DNA of 64,000 nt. Origin: Puccinia triticina (lineage: Eukaryota > Basidiomycota > Pucciniomycetes > Pucciniales > Pucciniaceae). The notes under the pieces were generated by a model. It saw only the letters and a list, made by a program, of their open reading frames with translations, ran no database searches and was not told the origin of the DNA. Below, piece by piece: positions 1 through 10,242 of this stretch (position 1 is the stretch's first letter; the number at the start of each line of letters is the position of its first letter). The translations under genes and the position numbers were made by a program. Where the stretch lies: positions 5,890,001-5,954,000 of the forward strand of contig NC_070564.1 of the NCBI RefSeq assembly GCF_026914185.1. Reading direction: 5' to 3'.

Positions 1-1858
1 TGACCCAGCCGTGATTTGTGCATGTCTACGCCGATAACTACAGTTTTCGCAAGTACCGACAGCCACCACCACCACCCCCATTCCCGATCTCTTCCTCACC
101 CCTATCACAGATCACACCGAACTCGAACCCGATCCGGCCTAACTCGAAGACCCAAAACCTGCTCATCCCATCCGTCTCCATCCTCCGTCCACTCTGCGGT
201 TTAGATTACGGACTCCGGGAGAACCTCGAAAGCGGCTTCCTCCAACAATGGCCCCTCGATCGCTTCGAGATCATCTTCTGTGTCGCTCACCCTGACGATC
301 CTGCTCGCAAAGTCGCCCAAGAACTCATCTCTAAATATCCCGCCGTACGCGCTCGGCTGTTAATCGGTGAGACACTCGCTCCTGTCATGAATTTGGCCTG
401 AACATTGCAGGAAAAATAACATAAAAAGAAATGCTGGAAAGAAGAAAGACCGGGAAGGCTAATTTTGACTGTTGAGGAGCAGGTGAAGAACGGGTTGGTG
501 TTAACCCAAAGATCAATAATCTCATGGAGGCCTACCGGACGGCGGAGGCCGATCTCCTATGGATCCTGGACTCGAATGCACGGGTTCATCCGACGACGCT
601 AGCACGGGCGGTTTCAGTCTTGTGTCCGCCTAGCGGGCCGACCCGCAGCCGTGGCCGGACGCGGATCGGCCTGGTACATCATGTGCCAACTGCCGTGCTT
701 CCCCAGCCGAGAGGGAGACAGAAGTCACAGAGGGGCTTGGGCTGTCTGCTCGAGGGCTGCTTCTTGAACGGAAACCATGCCCGACAGTACCTCAGCTTGA
801 ACGCGCTCGGCGTCGCATCCTGTCTGATGGGCAAATCCAACCTCTTCTATCGCTCCGACTTGGAACAAGCCACCCGGCGTTTTCTCGCCCGCAACCGGGG
901 AGAACACCGGCCGAACAACCCAAGCAGCTCTGGCCGGGACGAGTCGGACGAACAGGCCAGTCTGCTTGGTAGCAGTAGTAATAGTAGCAACAGGAACCAA
1001 CACTCTTCCTTCGACGCTCTGGAGCTCTTCGGTCAGTACTTGGCCGAAGATAATATGATCGGCCAGACTCTCTGGGACGATGGGATCAGACATGCTATGA
1101 CGATCGATATCGTCGGTAACGTCGTCGGTCCCCTCTCCATTAAGGACTATTTCTCTCGTCGGATCAGATGGATTCGTGCGCGGAAATACATGTCAATGTA
1201 AGGAACCCTGCCCTCTTAAAAGCGCAAGCCAGAGTCTCCGAGCTGAATGATAATCGGAATGACCATCTGGCTTGTTCTTTCTTGAAGAGGCTGCACGTTA
1301 GTAGAGCCGTTTACCGAGTCAATTCTGCTGGGGATCGTGATGACGCTAGCCGTAGAAAGATTGGGTCTGGCGAACGGGATGTCGAAGAAGGTGGTGATGA
1401 TGATCCACGAAGTGGTTTATTTCATGCTAGATTATTGTGTCTATCGCTCGCTCCTACACTCGCCATTACTGAGCAGCACGCCCCAAGGCTCGTCTAGTGC
1501 TGGCGCGATCTATACCCGTCAGCCGACGAAGCCTTCGACGTCTACCGGTTCCTCCTCAACTCTGATTCCCTCATCTTCGTCTTCAACATCATCATCTGCG
1601 GCCCACCCACACCCTTACTCTCAACAACAAGGAGAATCAGAACATCAGCAGGAGCAGCAGCAGCATGATAGTGATGGCGGGGAAGAGCTGATCCAAATCA
1701 AGCTGAACTTTTTCGAGTTCTTGATTGGATGGACCTTGCGAGAATGTTCGGCCCTCTCGATCTGGCTAGTCGCAATGTCTTCAAACAAAGTTCAGTGGCG
1801 GAAGTCTGGGAAGGTCTTGAAAGTCCTCCGGAACGCCCGCGTCGCCGAATCCAATTAA
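1..1858 (+). CDS. Ceramide glucosyltransferase (GT21), 5' part missing
   Basis: Transfers glucose from UDP-glucose to ceramide to make glucosylceramide, in Golgi/ER membranes. I read three exons: up to 366, 483-1197 and 1288-1858; the introns are 116 and 90 bp and phases match. Family hallmarks in order are VSILRPL near the start, FEIIFCVAHPDDPA, VNPKINNLMEAYR, WILDSN (D1-type site), the LAEDNMIGQTLWDDG segment (D3 region) and the R-x-x-R-W motif in SRRIRWIRARKYM. The C-terminal part has hydrophobic stretches (LLGIVMTLAVERLG, and FFEFLIGWTLRE near the end) and ends at TAA 1856-1858. A Ser/Gln-rich low-complexity insert lies between about 1500 and 1680. The N-terminal membrane anchor expected for the family is absent, so the gene starts outside the window; the first exon border before about 51 is unclear. 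A possible poly(A) signal lies near 2079. Family assignment is secure; exact borders are inferred. Confidence 0.88.
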
Positions 1859-2566
1859 GGACTGCCCTTCCCTTCCGTTTCTCTCTCCCCCCCCCTCTCT
1901 CTTTCTCTCTCTCGCTTTCTGTCTTGCTTCTTCCCTCCTGGTTCTGCATTTCTCCACCGTCTGTTGCCTTTCTCTCTTCCCCCACTCTCCTTGAAAGTGT
2001 GCCCCCTCCCTGCTTACGTTGTCTTTGTCATTGGCATGCTCCATTATCTTGAATTCGGATAGATTTGACTGTCAATCCAATAAAAAAAAGAGATAGCAAT
2101 ACTCTCGTGTTTCCCTTTACGGTCACTGTCTTGTTTTCAGCTACTGATATGGGTAGACGCCGAATGACTAGAGCTGAACGGGTGAGCAATTGGCAATGAT
2201 TCAAAACAGTTCTATCGAAAACATAGAATGTTCAAAGAGTACTTTCTTGTTCATATGTGGTTTTTGGCTTTTACGCTGAAGAGTCCAGAGCGGCTTCGCC
2301 GCCGGGCCCGTACTCTCAGGCCTCAATGTACATAACTAGTGCGTGCTGATTGGCCTTGAAATTTATGAACCGGGGGGGGACTCGAAAGTCTTTCCTCCGC
2401 CAACTTGGATCTTTGGCGACCATTCCGTCCTCTTCGCCCGTCTTCCAATCGGAAGCTAAGTAACTACAGATATTTTTGCTTAAGATGAAACCACAGAGTA
2501 TATGTAGGGTTGAAATAAGTAGAGGTTGTTGGTGAGAGGCGGGAGATTTGCTGGCGTCGGTATGCT
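1859..2566. other. Intergenic, 3' flank of glucosyltransferase gene
   Basis: No coding signal found. The first 150 bases are very CT-rich on the + strand, and an A-rich stretch with AATAAA-like sequence near 2079 probably marks the end of the upstream transcript. The remainder holds nothing I can name. Confidence 0.5.
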
Positions 2567-2641
2567 AACTTAACTAAGTCCCTCCCGCCTCTGGGAGGGA
2601 CTGAGGCGCTTCGCGCCCCCACCTTCGGACTTAGTTAAGTT
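2567..2641. repeat. 75-bp hairpin MITE, 14-bp perfect inverted ends
   Basis: The 14 bases at 2567-2580 (AACTTAACTAAGTC) are exactly inverted at 2628-2641. The interior is GC-rich and itself partly palindromic (CCTCCCGCC / GGGAGGG). Related sequence occurs at about 16,534 and 63,724, so this looks like a small dispersed family. It lies about 115 bp upstream of the RMT2 start codon. Confidence 0.65.
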
Positions 2642-2756
2642 TGGTCGGTATGATAATTGTACGATTAACCACGAATTTTCCGACTGCAAATCCCAGATAC
2701 ACTTGAAGACCTTCCGCGAACCGGAGCAACATCCACAGAAAACAGGGCTCTCCGAG

Positions 2757-4051
2757 ATGTCGACGCTGATTCGGGACGTACTCGACCGAGACGAAGCGGG
2801 CCGATACCATTCGTTTCTGACGGTCTGCGAGGCCGGACATGTATCGGAGATCAGGGAGGTGGTCGAGACGGCAGGCGGGCTGGCTTCGCTCTCCCTGCAG
2901 GACGACGACGGATGGACGGCTCTCCACTACGCCGCCAGCTCAGGAAACGCGGATGGGGTGAAGTACTTGCTCGAGAAGGGCGCGCTGTGGGCCATGACTG
3001 ACAATCTCGGCTACGTAAGTCAGGCCGCCCTGTTTCCCGTTCCGCAGATCGCGCATGCGCTGATGGCCCTTCCGCTTGCTCCAGAATGCAGGCGATGTAG
3101 CCTACTCGATGAACCATGGCGAGATATACCAGATCATTAGCAGCCATGGATTCCGCGCGGAAGTGCTGAGACTGGCGATCGAAGCGAAGGAAGACGGAGG
3201 AGAGGGCACGCGCGCCCCACAGACATCGGCCAGCAGCAGCAACGACAACGCGAGCTTCTTGGCGTCCAAGCTGACCTTCAAGACCAGCAGTTCCGGCCAA
3301 CGACTGTGTGTAGATTCCGAGGGGAACGGGGTGATGCAAGGCTGGGAGACGGAGCTCATGCGGGCGACGGCCAGAGGGCTCTGCGGGCCGTTCGGGGAGA
3401 CGAGCGCGCCGGGCTTCGAGCTGAGCGTGCTCAACGTCGGCTTCGGGCTCGGGATCATCGACGGCTTCCTCCAGGAGTACCGGCCCACCCGCCACCTCAT
3501 CGTCGAGCCTCATCCCGACGTCCTCCAGTTCATCTCCGACCAGGGCTGGCTCGAGAAGAAGGGCGTCACTGTCTATCCTCGCCGCTGGCAGGACTTCCTT
3601 CTCGACGTCCAAAACGGAACCATCCAGGCAAACTTCGACGCCATCTATTGGGACACTTTCTCCGAAGACTATCGCTCCTTGAAAAGCTTCTTCGACAACG
3701 TCTTCGATCTCCTATCTGGGCCTCATGCCCGCTTCTCCTGGTTCCATGGTGCGTGGTATCTTATCTGGGCCGGATTGCTGCCCAGTACCTGTCGTCCTTG
3801 TCCACCGACAATGGCCCCGATTTACCCCGTAACCCGTGTTTCTTTTTTCTTCAGGTCTCGGAGCCACTTCGCGTACACTGTATGACATATACACCGAGAT
3901 GGCGGAGATGGATATCAGAGAAACGGGGCTGCGAGTCAGTTGGTCGGAAGTTCCGGTCGATGGGGGCGAGGCCGTATGGGAGGGCATCACGCGACGATAC
4001 TGGGACATCCCCTCGGCCTATCGACTTCCGATATGCACCTACGACATTTGA
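2757..4051 (+). CDS. RMT2: Protein arginine N5-methyltransferase Rmt2
   Basis: Type IV arginine methyltransferase that methylates the delta nitrogen of arginine (ribosomal protein L12 in yeast), using S-adenosylmethionine. Three exons: 2757-3014, 3085-3748, 3855-4051 (introns 70 and 106 bp, phases 0 and 1), giving 372 aa, close to the roughly 400 aa of the family. Residues about 20-85 form an ankyrin-like region (DDGWTALHYAASSGNADGVKYLLEKGA), typical of Rmt2. The SAM-binding motif is LNVGFGLGIID in exon 2, followed by EPHPDVLQ and YWDTFSEDY. The C-terminus ends YWDIPSAYRLPICTYDI, also typical. The ATG at 2757 is chosen because the frame runs open upstream only from non-ATG codons. No disruption seen. 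Identification is strong on domain order and motifs. Confidence 0.92.
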
Positions 4052-4634
4052 ACACTCCAATCGCTATCTGCTCCGTCCTTGTCCCCCGTCTCTTCCTAGC
4101 TGCTGGGCCATCCACGAAGACTCCGACTGGCTTTCTCCCCCAAAAATTTGGTCCCCATAAGTGCCACTCAATGTCTCCACAAAAGGCATCAGTCTAATGT
4201 GCACATCTAATTGTTTGCACTTCCTAGAGGGCACACCAAAGATACATGACCTGATTCTCAGCATTTCATGGTGGCAAAGACTCGCTCAACTGCCAGCAGT
4301 TTAAATGCAAGATATCTGAGCATAGCTGCTCGTCAGTGACTGAGGATTCAAGCTTGAATGAATCAAGCTTTGCAAAAGGCCTGATCAGTAGGACCCTGCA
4401 GCAAGAAAAAGTGGCTAGCAGTTAACAGGTGTGAAAACTCTCAGGCAGCTGGTGGCAACCCTTACTCATAGGAACAGTCAACCAAGCTTCAATACACAGT
4501 CACTGTCTTGTGTGTGTCCACTTGGGTGAAGTTACTGTGCATGTCAACTGGCAGCAGTGTCATCATGTAGTGGAAGGGCCCTACTTTTTGAATAGCATAG
4601 CAATACAAAAAAATGAGAGGATAGTGATACAATA
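4052..4634. other. Intergenic gap between convergent RMT2 and gamma-tubulin complex genes
   Basis: About 580 bases with no convincing coding frame, lying between two gene 3' ends (RMT2 on +, the gamma-tubulin complex gene on -). It presumably holds both terminators. No clear repeat structure recognised. Confidence 0.5.
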
Positions 4635-7600
4635 TCAAGTGATCCATTCATCCAATCGGCATTCCAAGAGAGACAAGGTATCCAAGTCCTGGGAGTCCTC
4701 CAAGCCGACGCCGACGGGGGACCCCTCTGGGCTGATCGGGGGATGGGGAGCTGGGGCGGAGGAGCGGAGGGCGCGGCGACACAGCTTGCCGATGGCGCGT
4801 TGGAGCGCGAGCAAGAGTTTCTCGAACTGCTCGTTCATCTTCTGCAGCTGTTCCAGCGGCTCCTCCTGCTGTCTGGACCCGGCTGCCAGGGCCGGCGGCC
4901 AGGCGAGCGAGGCGCCCGCGGGCGAATGCGCAGGGGATAATAGGCCGGCTGACGCGGGTCTTCTCAGCCGCTCGTCCTCCGCAAGATCGTCGGCGTCCGC
5001 AAGGAGCGCGTCGTCCAGCTGGATGTGCCGGCTCTCCTCCTCGATCAGCGTGTACTGCTCGTTCTTCATCCGTCGCTTGCGCCGCTCGATCCGCCGTCGT
5101 CGCCGCTCTGTGTCCACATAGGTCTCGTTGATCTCTTCAATCAACTTGGCCGTCGTCGCTTGCCGGTTGAAGCTCGTCCACACCTCGTGCGATCTGGCAC
5201 ACAGCTGTAGGACTTGGAGGATCACGCTGTTTAATGGCTGGCACTACATAGGGAGACGGGGAGAGAGATCGGTTTGTTTGTTCGGTCTGGTCGAAGTTTA
5301 CAAAGGGGGACTGTGCAAAAAGACGAACCTGTTCAGAAAGGAAGAGCAACCCAGCGAGACGAGCGAGCCACCGTCTAGTAAGACGAATAGTTTGACTGAG
5401 GTCACCGATCTGGACATCGAGGGCTTCGAGGACGCGGCTCTTCCAATTAAGGATGACCAAGTTAAGCGAGTAGTCGGAGATCAAGTTGACGAACCAGGCG
5501 AGGCGATTCTTGAGGCGAAAGAACTCCTTCGCCTCGGCGCGGCGCTCGAACTCCTTGGCCGCTGCGGCCGAGCCGAAGGGGAGCATGGGCTTGACCCAGA
5601 TCAGACTGTCCAACGTCCAGGCCGCCCGGGCCAGTTGGCCGAGAAAGACGAAACAGCGGTTGTAAGTCCGGATCACGTGTGCGTTGTCGAGGACGTAGTT
5701 CAGCGGGCTCGGGACCGTCAAGCTGATTTGGATCGCCTCTAGACACTTCAGAGGGTCCGGCTCGGTGCGGATAGAAGGGGCGATTTTGAGCTTGGGTAGA
5801 CAGGAAGAAATGAGCGGGGAGGGGGCGTATTCGAAGGCTTTCGAGAGATTCGCCTCCATAACTTGCTCCTCCCACCAATTAGTCGTATTCAGGAGGGAGT
5901 GGGCAGACAGGAGACTGGACTTGGCCGACTCGCCGGCATCCTCGATCGTTTTTTTCAGGAACTGGACACTCGTCTGGCTTCCCAGGAGGAAAAACTGGTT
6001 GAGCGCGTCGAGATAGGTGCTCAACTTCAGGGGCGACGAGAAGCGGATGTACAGCTGGGAATGGGTCTGGGTGACCAGTGGCCCAAGATGGCGGCTGATG
6101 TGCGCGTAAAGGTCGAGGTCGAAGCTGACATTCGAACCCGCTCCTCCGCCACCGTTGGGCGGGGAAGGGCTTGAGGAGAACGCCAGATGTCGGAGATGTG
6201 CTCTCAAGACATTGGTGAGCTTGGGATCACCTGCGGCTCGGATCGATGGCGAATCAGGAGGAGCAGCTTGTGGCTGGGGAACAAGCTCCTCAAGCTGTGG
6301 CCAAGACGAGTGTTCTGGGTCGTCCGATTGGATGTCTAAGATGCGCGACAGTGCGGAGGCTTTGCCAGCCTCGAAAATGCTGGCTACGAAATCATGTAAG
6401 AATTCTGGGATTGCCGGTTCCTTGAGGACGTAATGGTCCTCCCACCAATTTTCTGCCGTATTAGATCCAGTGAAGGAAGTCAGTCCGATAAAGAACTCTC
6501 CGTTCGGCTGGGTCTTGGGTCGATTCGGCTCTCCAAAGGCTGGGCATTCAGGGAGCCTGCCGTGCCGGATCCAGTCGCCGACCCAAGTCCAAACCGGCCC
6601 ACAGGTGCCCAGAAAGATCATCTTGATCTGTTGGACTGCGGCGGCGGACTTGCAATGTGCATCGAAGTGGCACGCAAATCTGTAGAGATTATCGAGCAGT
6701 GCTTTGGTTGAGCTGGATGGATGGTCGGCGGCGTGGAGTGTGGATGGGTCTGGAAGAGCGTTCGCAAGGGCGGCGAAGAGCTCGATCCAGCCGTTCTGAT
6801 CGAGACGATGGTAGAGCCGCATCAAGCTAACCACCGATTCAAACTGGCGATCGGATGGATCACTAGCAGCATGAGCACCGGGCAAGCCGAGCAGCTGGAG
6901 CTCGATGGAAGTCAGGAAGACGTCGAATTGCTGCAGCAGGCCCAGAACGGCGCTTGCGAATGCCTCTTCGGTCCGCGTTTTCCGTGCCGGTGGTGGGTCG
7001 TCCTTCGGGAGAGCCAGCTGTCTAAGCGTGCGTAAGCTGGCGAGGACCGGCAGGAAGGATGAGAGCAGGGAGACACTGGAGGCCGCTGATTTGTTGAGCA
7101 GCGTGGGCAGATGGTCCGAGAGCGTGATCGGATGCCTGGGGTGGCTCGGAACCGTGTAAATCAGTCCGCCGCCCAGGTTGAGCAGTGCTGCTAGCACCTC
7201 GCGCAAGGCGATGAGTTCGGGGAGTTGACTGCTGGCTAGCTCGGCCTCGGATTTCAGCCAGTACGCGTCGCGCTTGAGCCGCGCGAGCTTGTCGAGGGCT
7301 GGAGAAGTCTCCGGATGTGGATGCTGCTGCACCGGCTCTGGCTTTGGCAGTTGATTCTTTTTGAAGTTGTTTGAGAGGTGGAGCTCGGGCTCTGAGGCTG
7401 GGTCAGGCACCCCGTCGTCGCTGTCAGAGTTCCAGTCGCTGGATGGGGTCGAATCGGACAGGGAGGATGACGAGCCTGCGTAGATGTCGGTTTGCCAGTG
7501 GTCGCCCACTAGGGGCTCGGAGGCCATGATGACGTGGTAGAGCTTCCGATCGATCTCGGCTTGTGTTTCGACTTGCAGCTATCTCCTAGGATCCAAATCG

Positions 7601-8120
7601 TCAACACTTCTTTGTTGAGATGGGGGGATATCTTGTTCTTTAACCGACTGACCTTGGCGTCTTCGGCGCGTTGGAATTCGATGGCCCGGCTGTAGCTCTC
7701 CTTGCTTGGCGGGGAATGCAGCTCGAGTAGAAAGGCGCGGAAGCTGTCGAGGTTTTTGGACTGGGGATCCAAGCCGTTGATTTGAGTAAGAGTGTGTGTG
7801 TGTGTGTGTGTGTGAGGAGAGAAGCGACGTACCAGCTGCGGATCGGCAGTTTTGGAGATCTCGAGTAGCTCTGCGAGACGCTTGTCGAGCTGCTGGGCGA
7901 CGATCCCCTGGTTCTCGATCCGCTGGCGTTCCAGGACCCGGGCCCATCGCTGGTGTGTTTCTCTGGCGGATGGCTCTGAGTGGGGCGGGAAGAAGATGAT
8001 GGCCTGGAGTCTCTTCTTGAGTGCGGTGGTGGCCGGCTGGCTGTTCTCTGCGGGGCGTTCGTTGTCGAGGAGCAGCTGGATGAGCCGGGTGAGGCTGGCC
8101 ATCGCCTGGTTTGGGGCCAT
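4635..8120 (-). CDS. Gamma-tubulin complex component (GCP5-like, Spc97/Spc98 family)
   Basis: Subunit of the gamma-tubulin ring complex that nucleates microtubules at the spindle pole body. Exons on the minus strand are 8120-7833, 7760-7653, 7578-5329 and 5243-4635. All junctions are phase 0 with GT–AG ends (introns 72, 74 and 85 bp), giving 1084 aa. The C-terminal third carries the family pattern: PLNYVLDNAHVIRTYNRCFVFL, then a helix with LARAAWTLDSLIW, then RLAWFVNLISDYSLNLVILNW, and VILQVLQLCARSHEVW in the last exon. The N-terminal region has LREVLAALLNLGG and an acidic Ser/Asp-rich patch (SSDWNSDSDD). The last exon ends in a basic, coiled-coil-like tail. The ATG at 7527 lies inside exon 3 and is probably not the start; 8120 or 8102 is preferred. 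Which GCP (4, 5 or 6) is uncertain; length and N-terminus favour GCP5. It is transcribed away from the CFEM gene starting at 8533. Confidence 0.75.
7793..7816. repeat. (GT)n microsatellite inside an intron
   Basis: A run of alternating GT lies within intron 1 (7761-7832) of the gamma-tubulin complex gene. On the minus (sense) strand it reads as CA repeats just after the donor site. No function is claimed. Confidence 0.8.
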
Positions 8121-8532
8121 CGTCGGACTCGGCGCGGAAGAAGCGGGGGATGGTTTCTGATGCCAGTTTCTGGTGGCTGGCTGGCTGGGCCGCAGCAGGG
8201 AGGTGGATGACGTCACTGCCAATGTGACCGGTGACCCAACGGCATTGACCGAAGCTCGGGCCGGGCAGTGGCCGTTGCAGAAGCTGCAGGCTGACTTCGC
8301 AGATGAGCAAGTTTGGCGGGAGCCGAGCCCAGTCGCAGAGGAGTCTGGCTTCCACATGAATGGGGCGAGCCTTCTTGGGGAGGTCTTGCGATATCGGGCA
8401 CTTCGCGTAGCTGGCTGTGCCCATCCGGCAGCCGACTCCCCTGCTCGATCCGGGCATCTGCATACACCAGAGCACCCTACAAAAACAAACAGCCCACCCC
8501 CCACACCCAACCCACCTCCCCCATCCACAACC
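8121..8532. promoter_or_regulatory. Shared divergent promoter region
   Basis: About 410 bases lie between the start codons of two divergent genes (gamma-tubulin complex gene on -, CFEM gene on +). The last 60 bases before the CFEM ATG are C/A-rich and pyrimidine-biased, which fits a fungal 5' leader. No TATA box recognised. Confidence 0.4.
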
Positions 8533-9211
8533 ATGCTCACCATCCAAGCCATCACTGCCCACGCCATCCTCGCCCTGGCCTGCCTCGCCCTGGCCTGCCT
8601 CGCACCAGCGGCGTCCGCCCAGGACACCAGCGGCCTGCCCGCCTGTGCCCAGAACTGTCTCGCAGCCTCCCTCCGCTCGAGCGCCCGCTCCTGTGCCCCC
8701 GTACGAACCCCCCTTTCTCTCTCTCTCTCTCTCTCCTCACACATCCACACTCACTCACCTGGGTGGCGCCGTCTGCAGACCGACTTTGCCTGTCTGTGCA
8801 GGAACTCCGAGTTCGTCGCTGCCAGCGACTCGTGCTACTCCACCTCATGCTCGGCTGGCGAATTGGCAGCCGCCCAAGAATGGGGCGTCAAGGTCAGCTC
8901 ATATGACACCCCCACCCTTCTTCTTCTTCTCCTGACGCCAGTCGATCCCAGTCCTGTGCCGCTGCAGGCATCCAGATCACCTTGAACGGGGCCAACAATA
9001 CCTCCACCGGCACCAACACTGTCCCACTCAACAACACCTCCGTAAGTTCCCACCCCCAGTGTTCTCCCCCCCAACGCATGCTGACTCCGGATCGACATCC
9101 TCCAACCAGACCCCCGCTCGACCTAATGCTGCCCCTGCCCTCTCCGCAGAGGCCGGCAAGCTGTTGGCAATGGGCACCGCTTGTCTATCTTCCTTTTTGA
9201 TCGTCGCTTGA
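8533..9211 (+). CDS. CFEM-domain secreted protein with probable GPI anchor
   Basis: Four exons, 8533-8700, 8779-8892, 8952-9041 and 9110-9211, all phase 0, give 157 aa. Residues 1-29 are a hydrophobic signal peptide ending APAASA. The mature part has eight cysteines in CFEM order: PACAQNC and RSCAP (exon 1), FACLCR, SCYSTSC (exon 2), SCAAAG (exon 3). A Thr/Ser/Asn-rich stretch with NNTS sequons follows, then a short hydrophobic C-terminus (LLAMGTACLSSFLIVA) ending at the stop, which is the pattern of a GPI-attachment signal. CFEM proteins are fungal wall or membrane proteins, some binding heme or acting at host surfaces; which role applies here cannot be told. Intron 1 contains a CT repeat. 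Confidence 0.85.
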
Positions 9212-10242
9212 TCACTCTCTACACCCCCAAGCCAGGAGACAGGAAGAAGGCGCTAGTCCCAGTATCACTCATACGTTATCCCCCGGGCGGTCGCCCGATC
9301 CCCCAGACAAATATAAGTTATATCACATTGTGCTTTTCTTACCATGTTGTTTTCAAAGAAAAAAAATGTATTCCTTCCCAGACAAAATGTATACAGACAT
9401 ATTGTCGGCTTTGTAACCAGTTCACATCACAGTCCATTCCCAATATCTCAGCAGAAGGCCGCTCAGAGTCCGACATCATGTTAGTAGGGGCTGCACCAGC
9501 TGCACCTGTGAAGCTGATGTTTTCATGAAAAATGGTGTTATGATTACATATACCTTATCTTTCAGAACCCTGAGCTAAGACACAATCTTGTAAGCATAAG
9601 AATGCGCAGGAAGGGATTGCAGCACTGCTATTTGGCTGGAACTGCCCCTTATAATTTATCCATGAATGGCATTTGGAAGTAGGACCCAAAAGCACATGCA
9701 TGTCATCTTCCCCGGAATATTTTGAGCTACTGCACTCAAAAATTAGAAGAAAAGGGATCCACATCTGGGGACCTGCATGCAGGCTTGGAGAGTCAAGAAT
9801 AATCTCAGATTTGTATGCCTTAGTTGGATTCAACGAGACAAATCAAACGTGAAATAAAGCCTGAGGGGATGGCAGAAGTGCTCCCTGCAAGCCTACTCAC
9901 TAAGCTGGCCAAGCATTCTCACAGCATCAGGAGTGTTGAAGACCCTGACAGCAATTAAAATCAATCTCCTCCTGGAAGGGAAGTCCAACATGATGCTTCT
10001 CAGAATGGATCATAATGCCTCTTGAGGAGGAGGAATGCATTGGCACAGTGCATGTCTGCCAATTTAAGTTGAGAAAAAGTTAACAATTAAGTTTTCAGAA
10101 ACAGAATATCTTCCGGAGTATTATTAGGTTTGTTTTTGGTGTGTTATCGAACAAATTCAATCAAGAAGTTTAATGAACGTATTTTTAATGAGGAAGTGAG
10201 AAAATAGAAGGGGATGGAGGGTCTCGAGTACATAGCTGCCAA
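9212..10242. other. Intergenic, no gene seen
   Basis: About 1 kb with no supported coding frame, between the CFEM gene (+) and the 3' end of the unknown gene on the minus strand. A-rich stretches around 9355-9370 may contain the CFEM polyadenylation region. No repeat structure recognised. Confidence 0.4.

Noticed and set aside
2851..3612. 253-codon open frame on the minus strand
   Set aside because: Antisense shadow of RMT2 exons in GC-rich sequence; it ignores the introns and has no recognisable domain.
3306..4160. 284-codon open frame on + in another frame
   Set aside because: Arg-rich, low-complexity translation overlapping RMT2; a frame shadow.
7509..8750. 413-codon open frame on the minus strand
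   Set aside because: Runs through two introns of the gamma-tubulin complex gene and antisense to the CFEM gene; only parts of it (8120-7833 and 7760-7653) are real exons.
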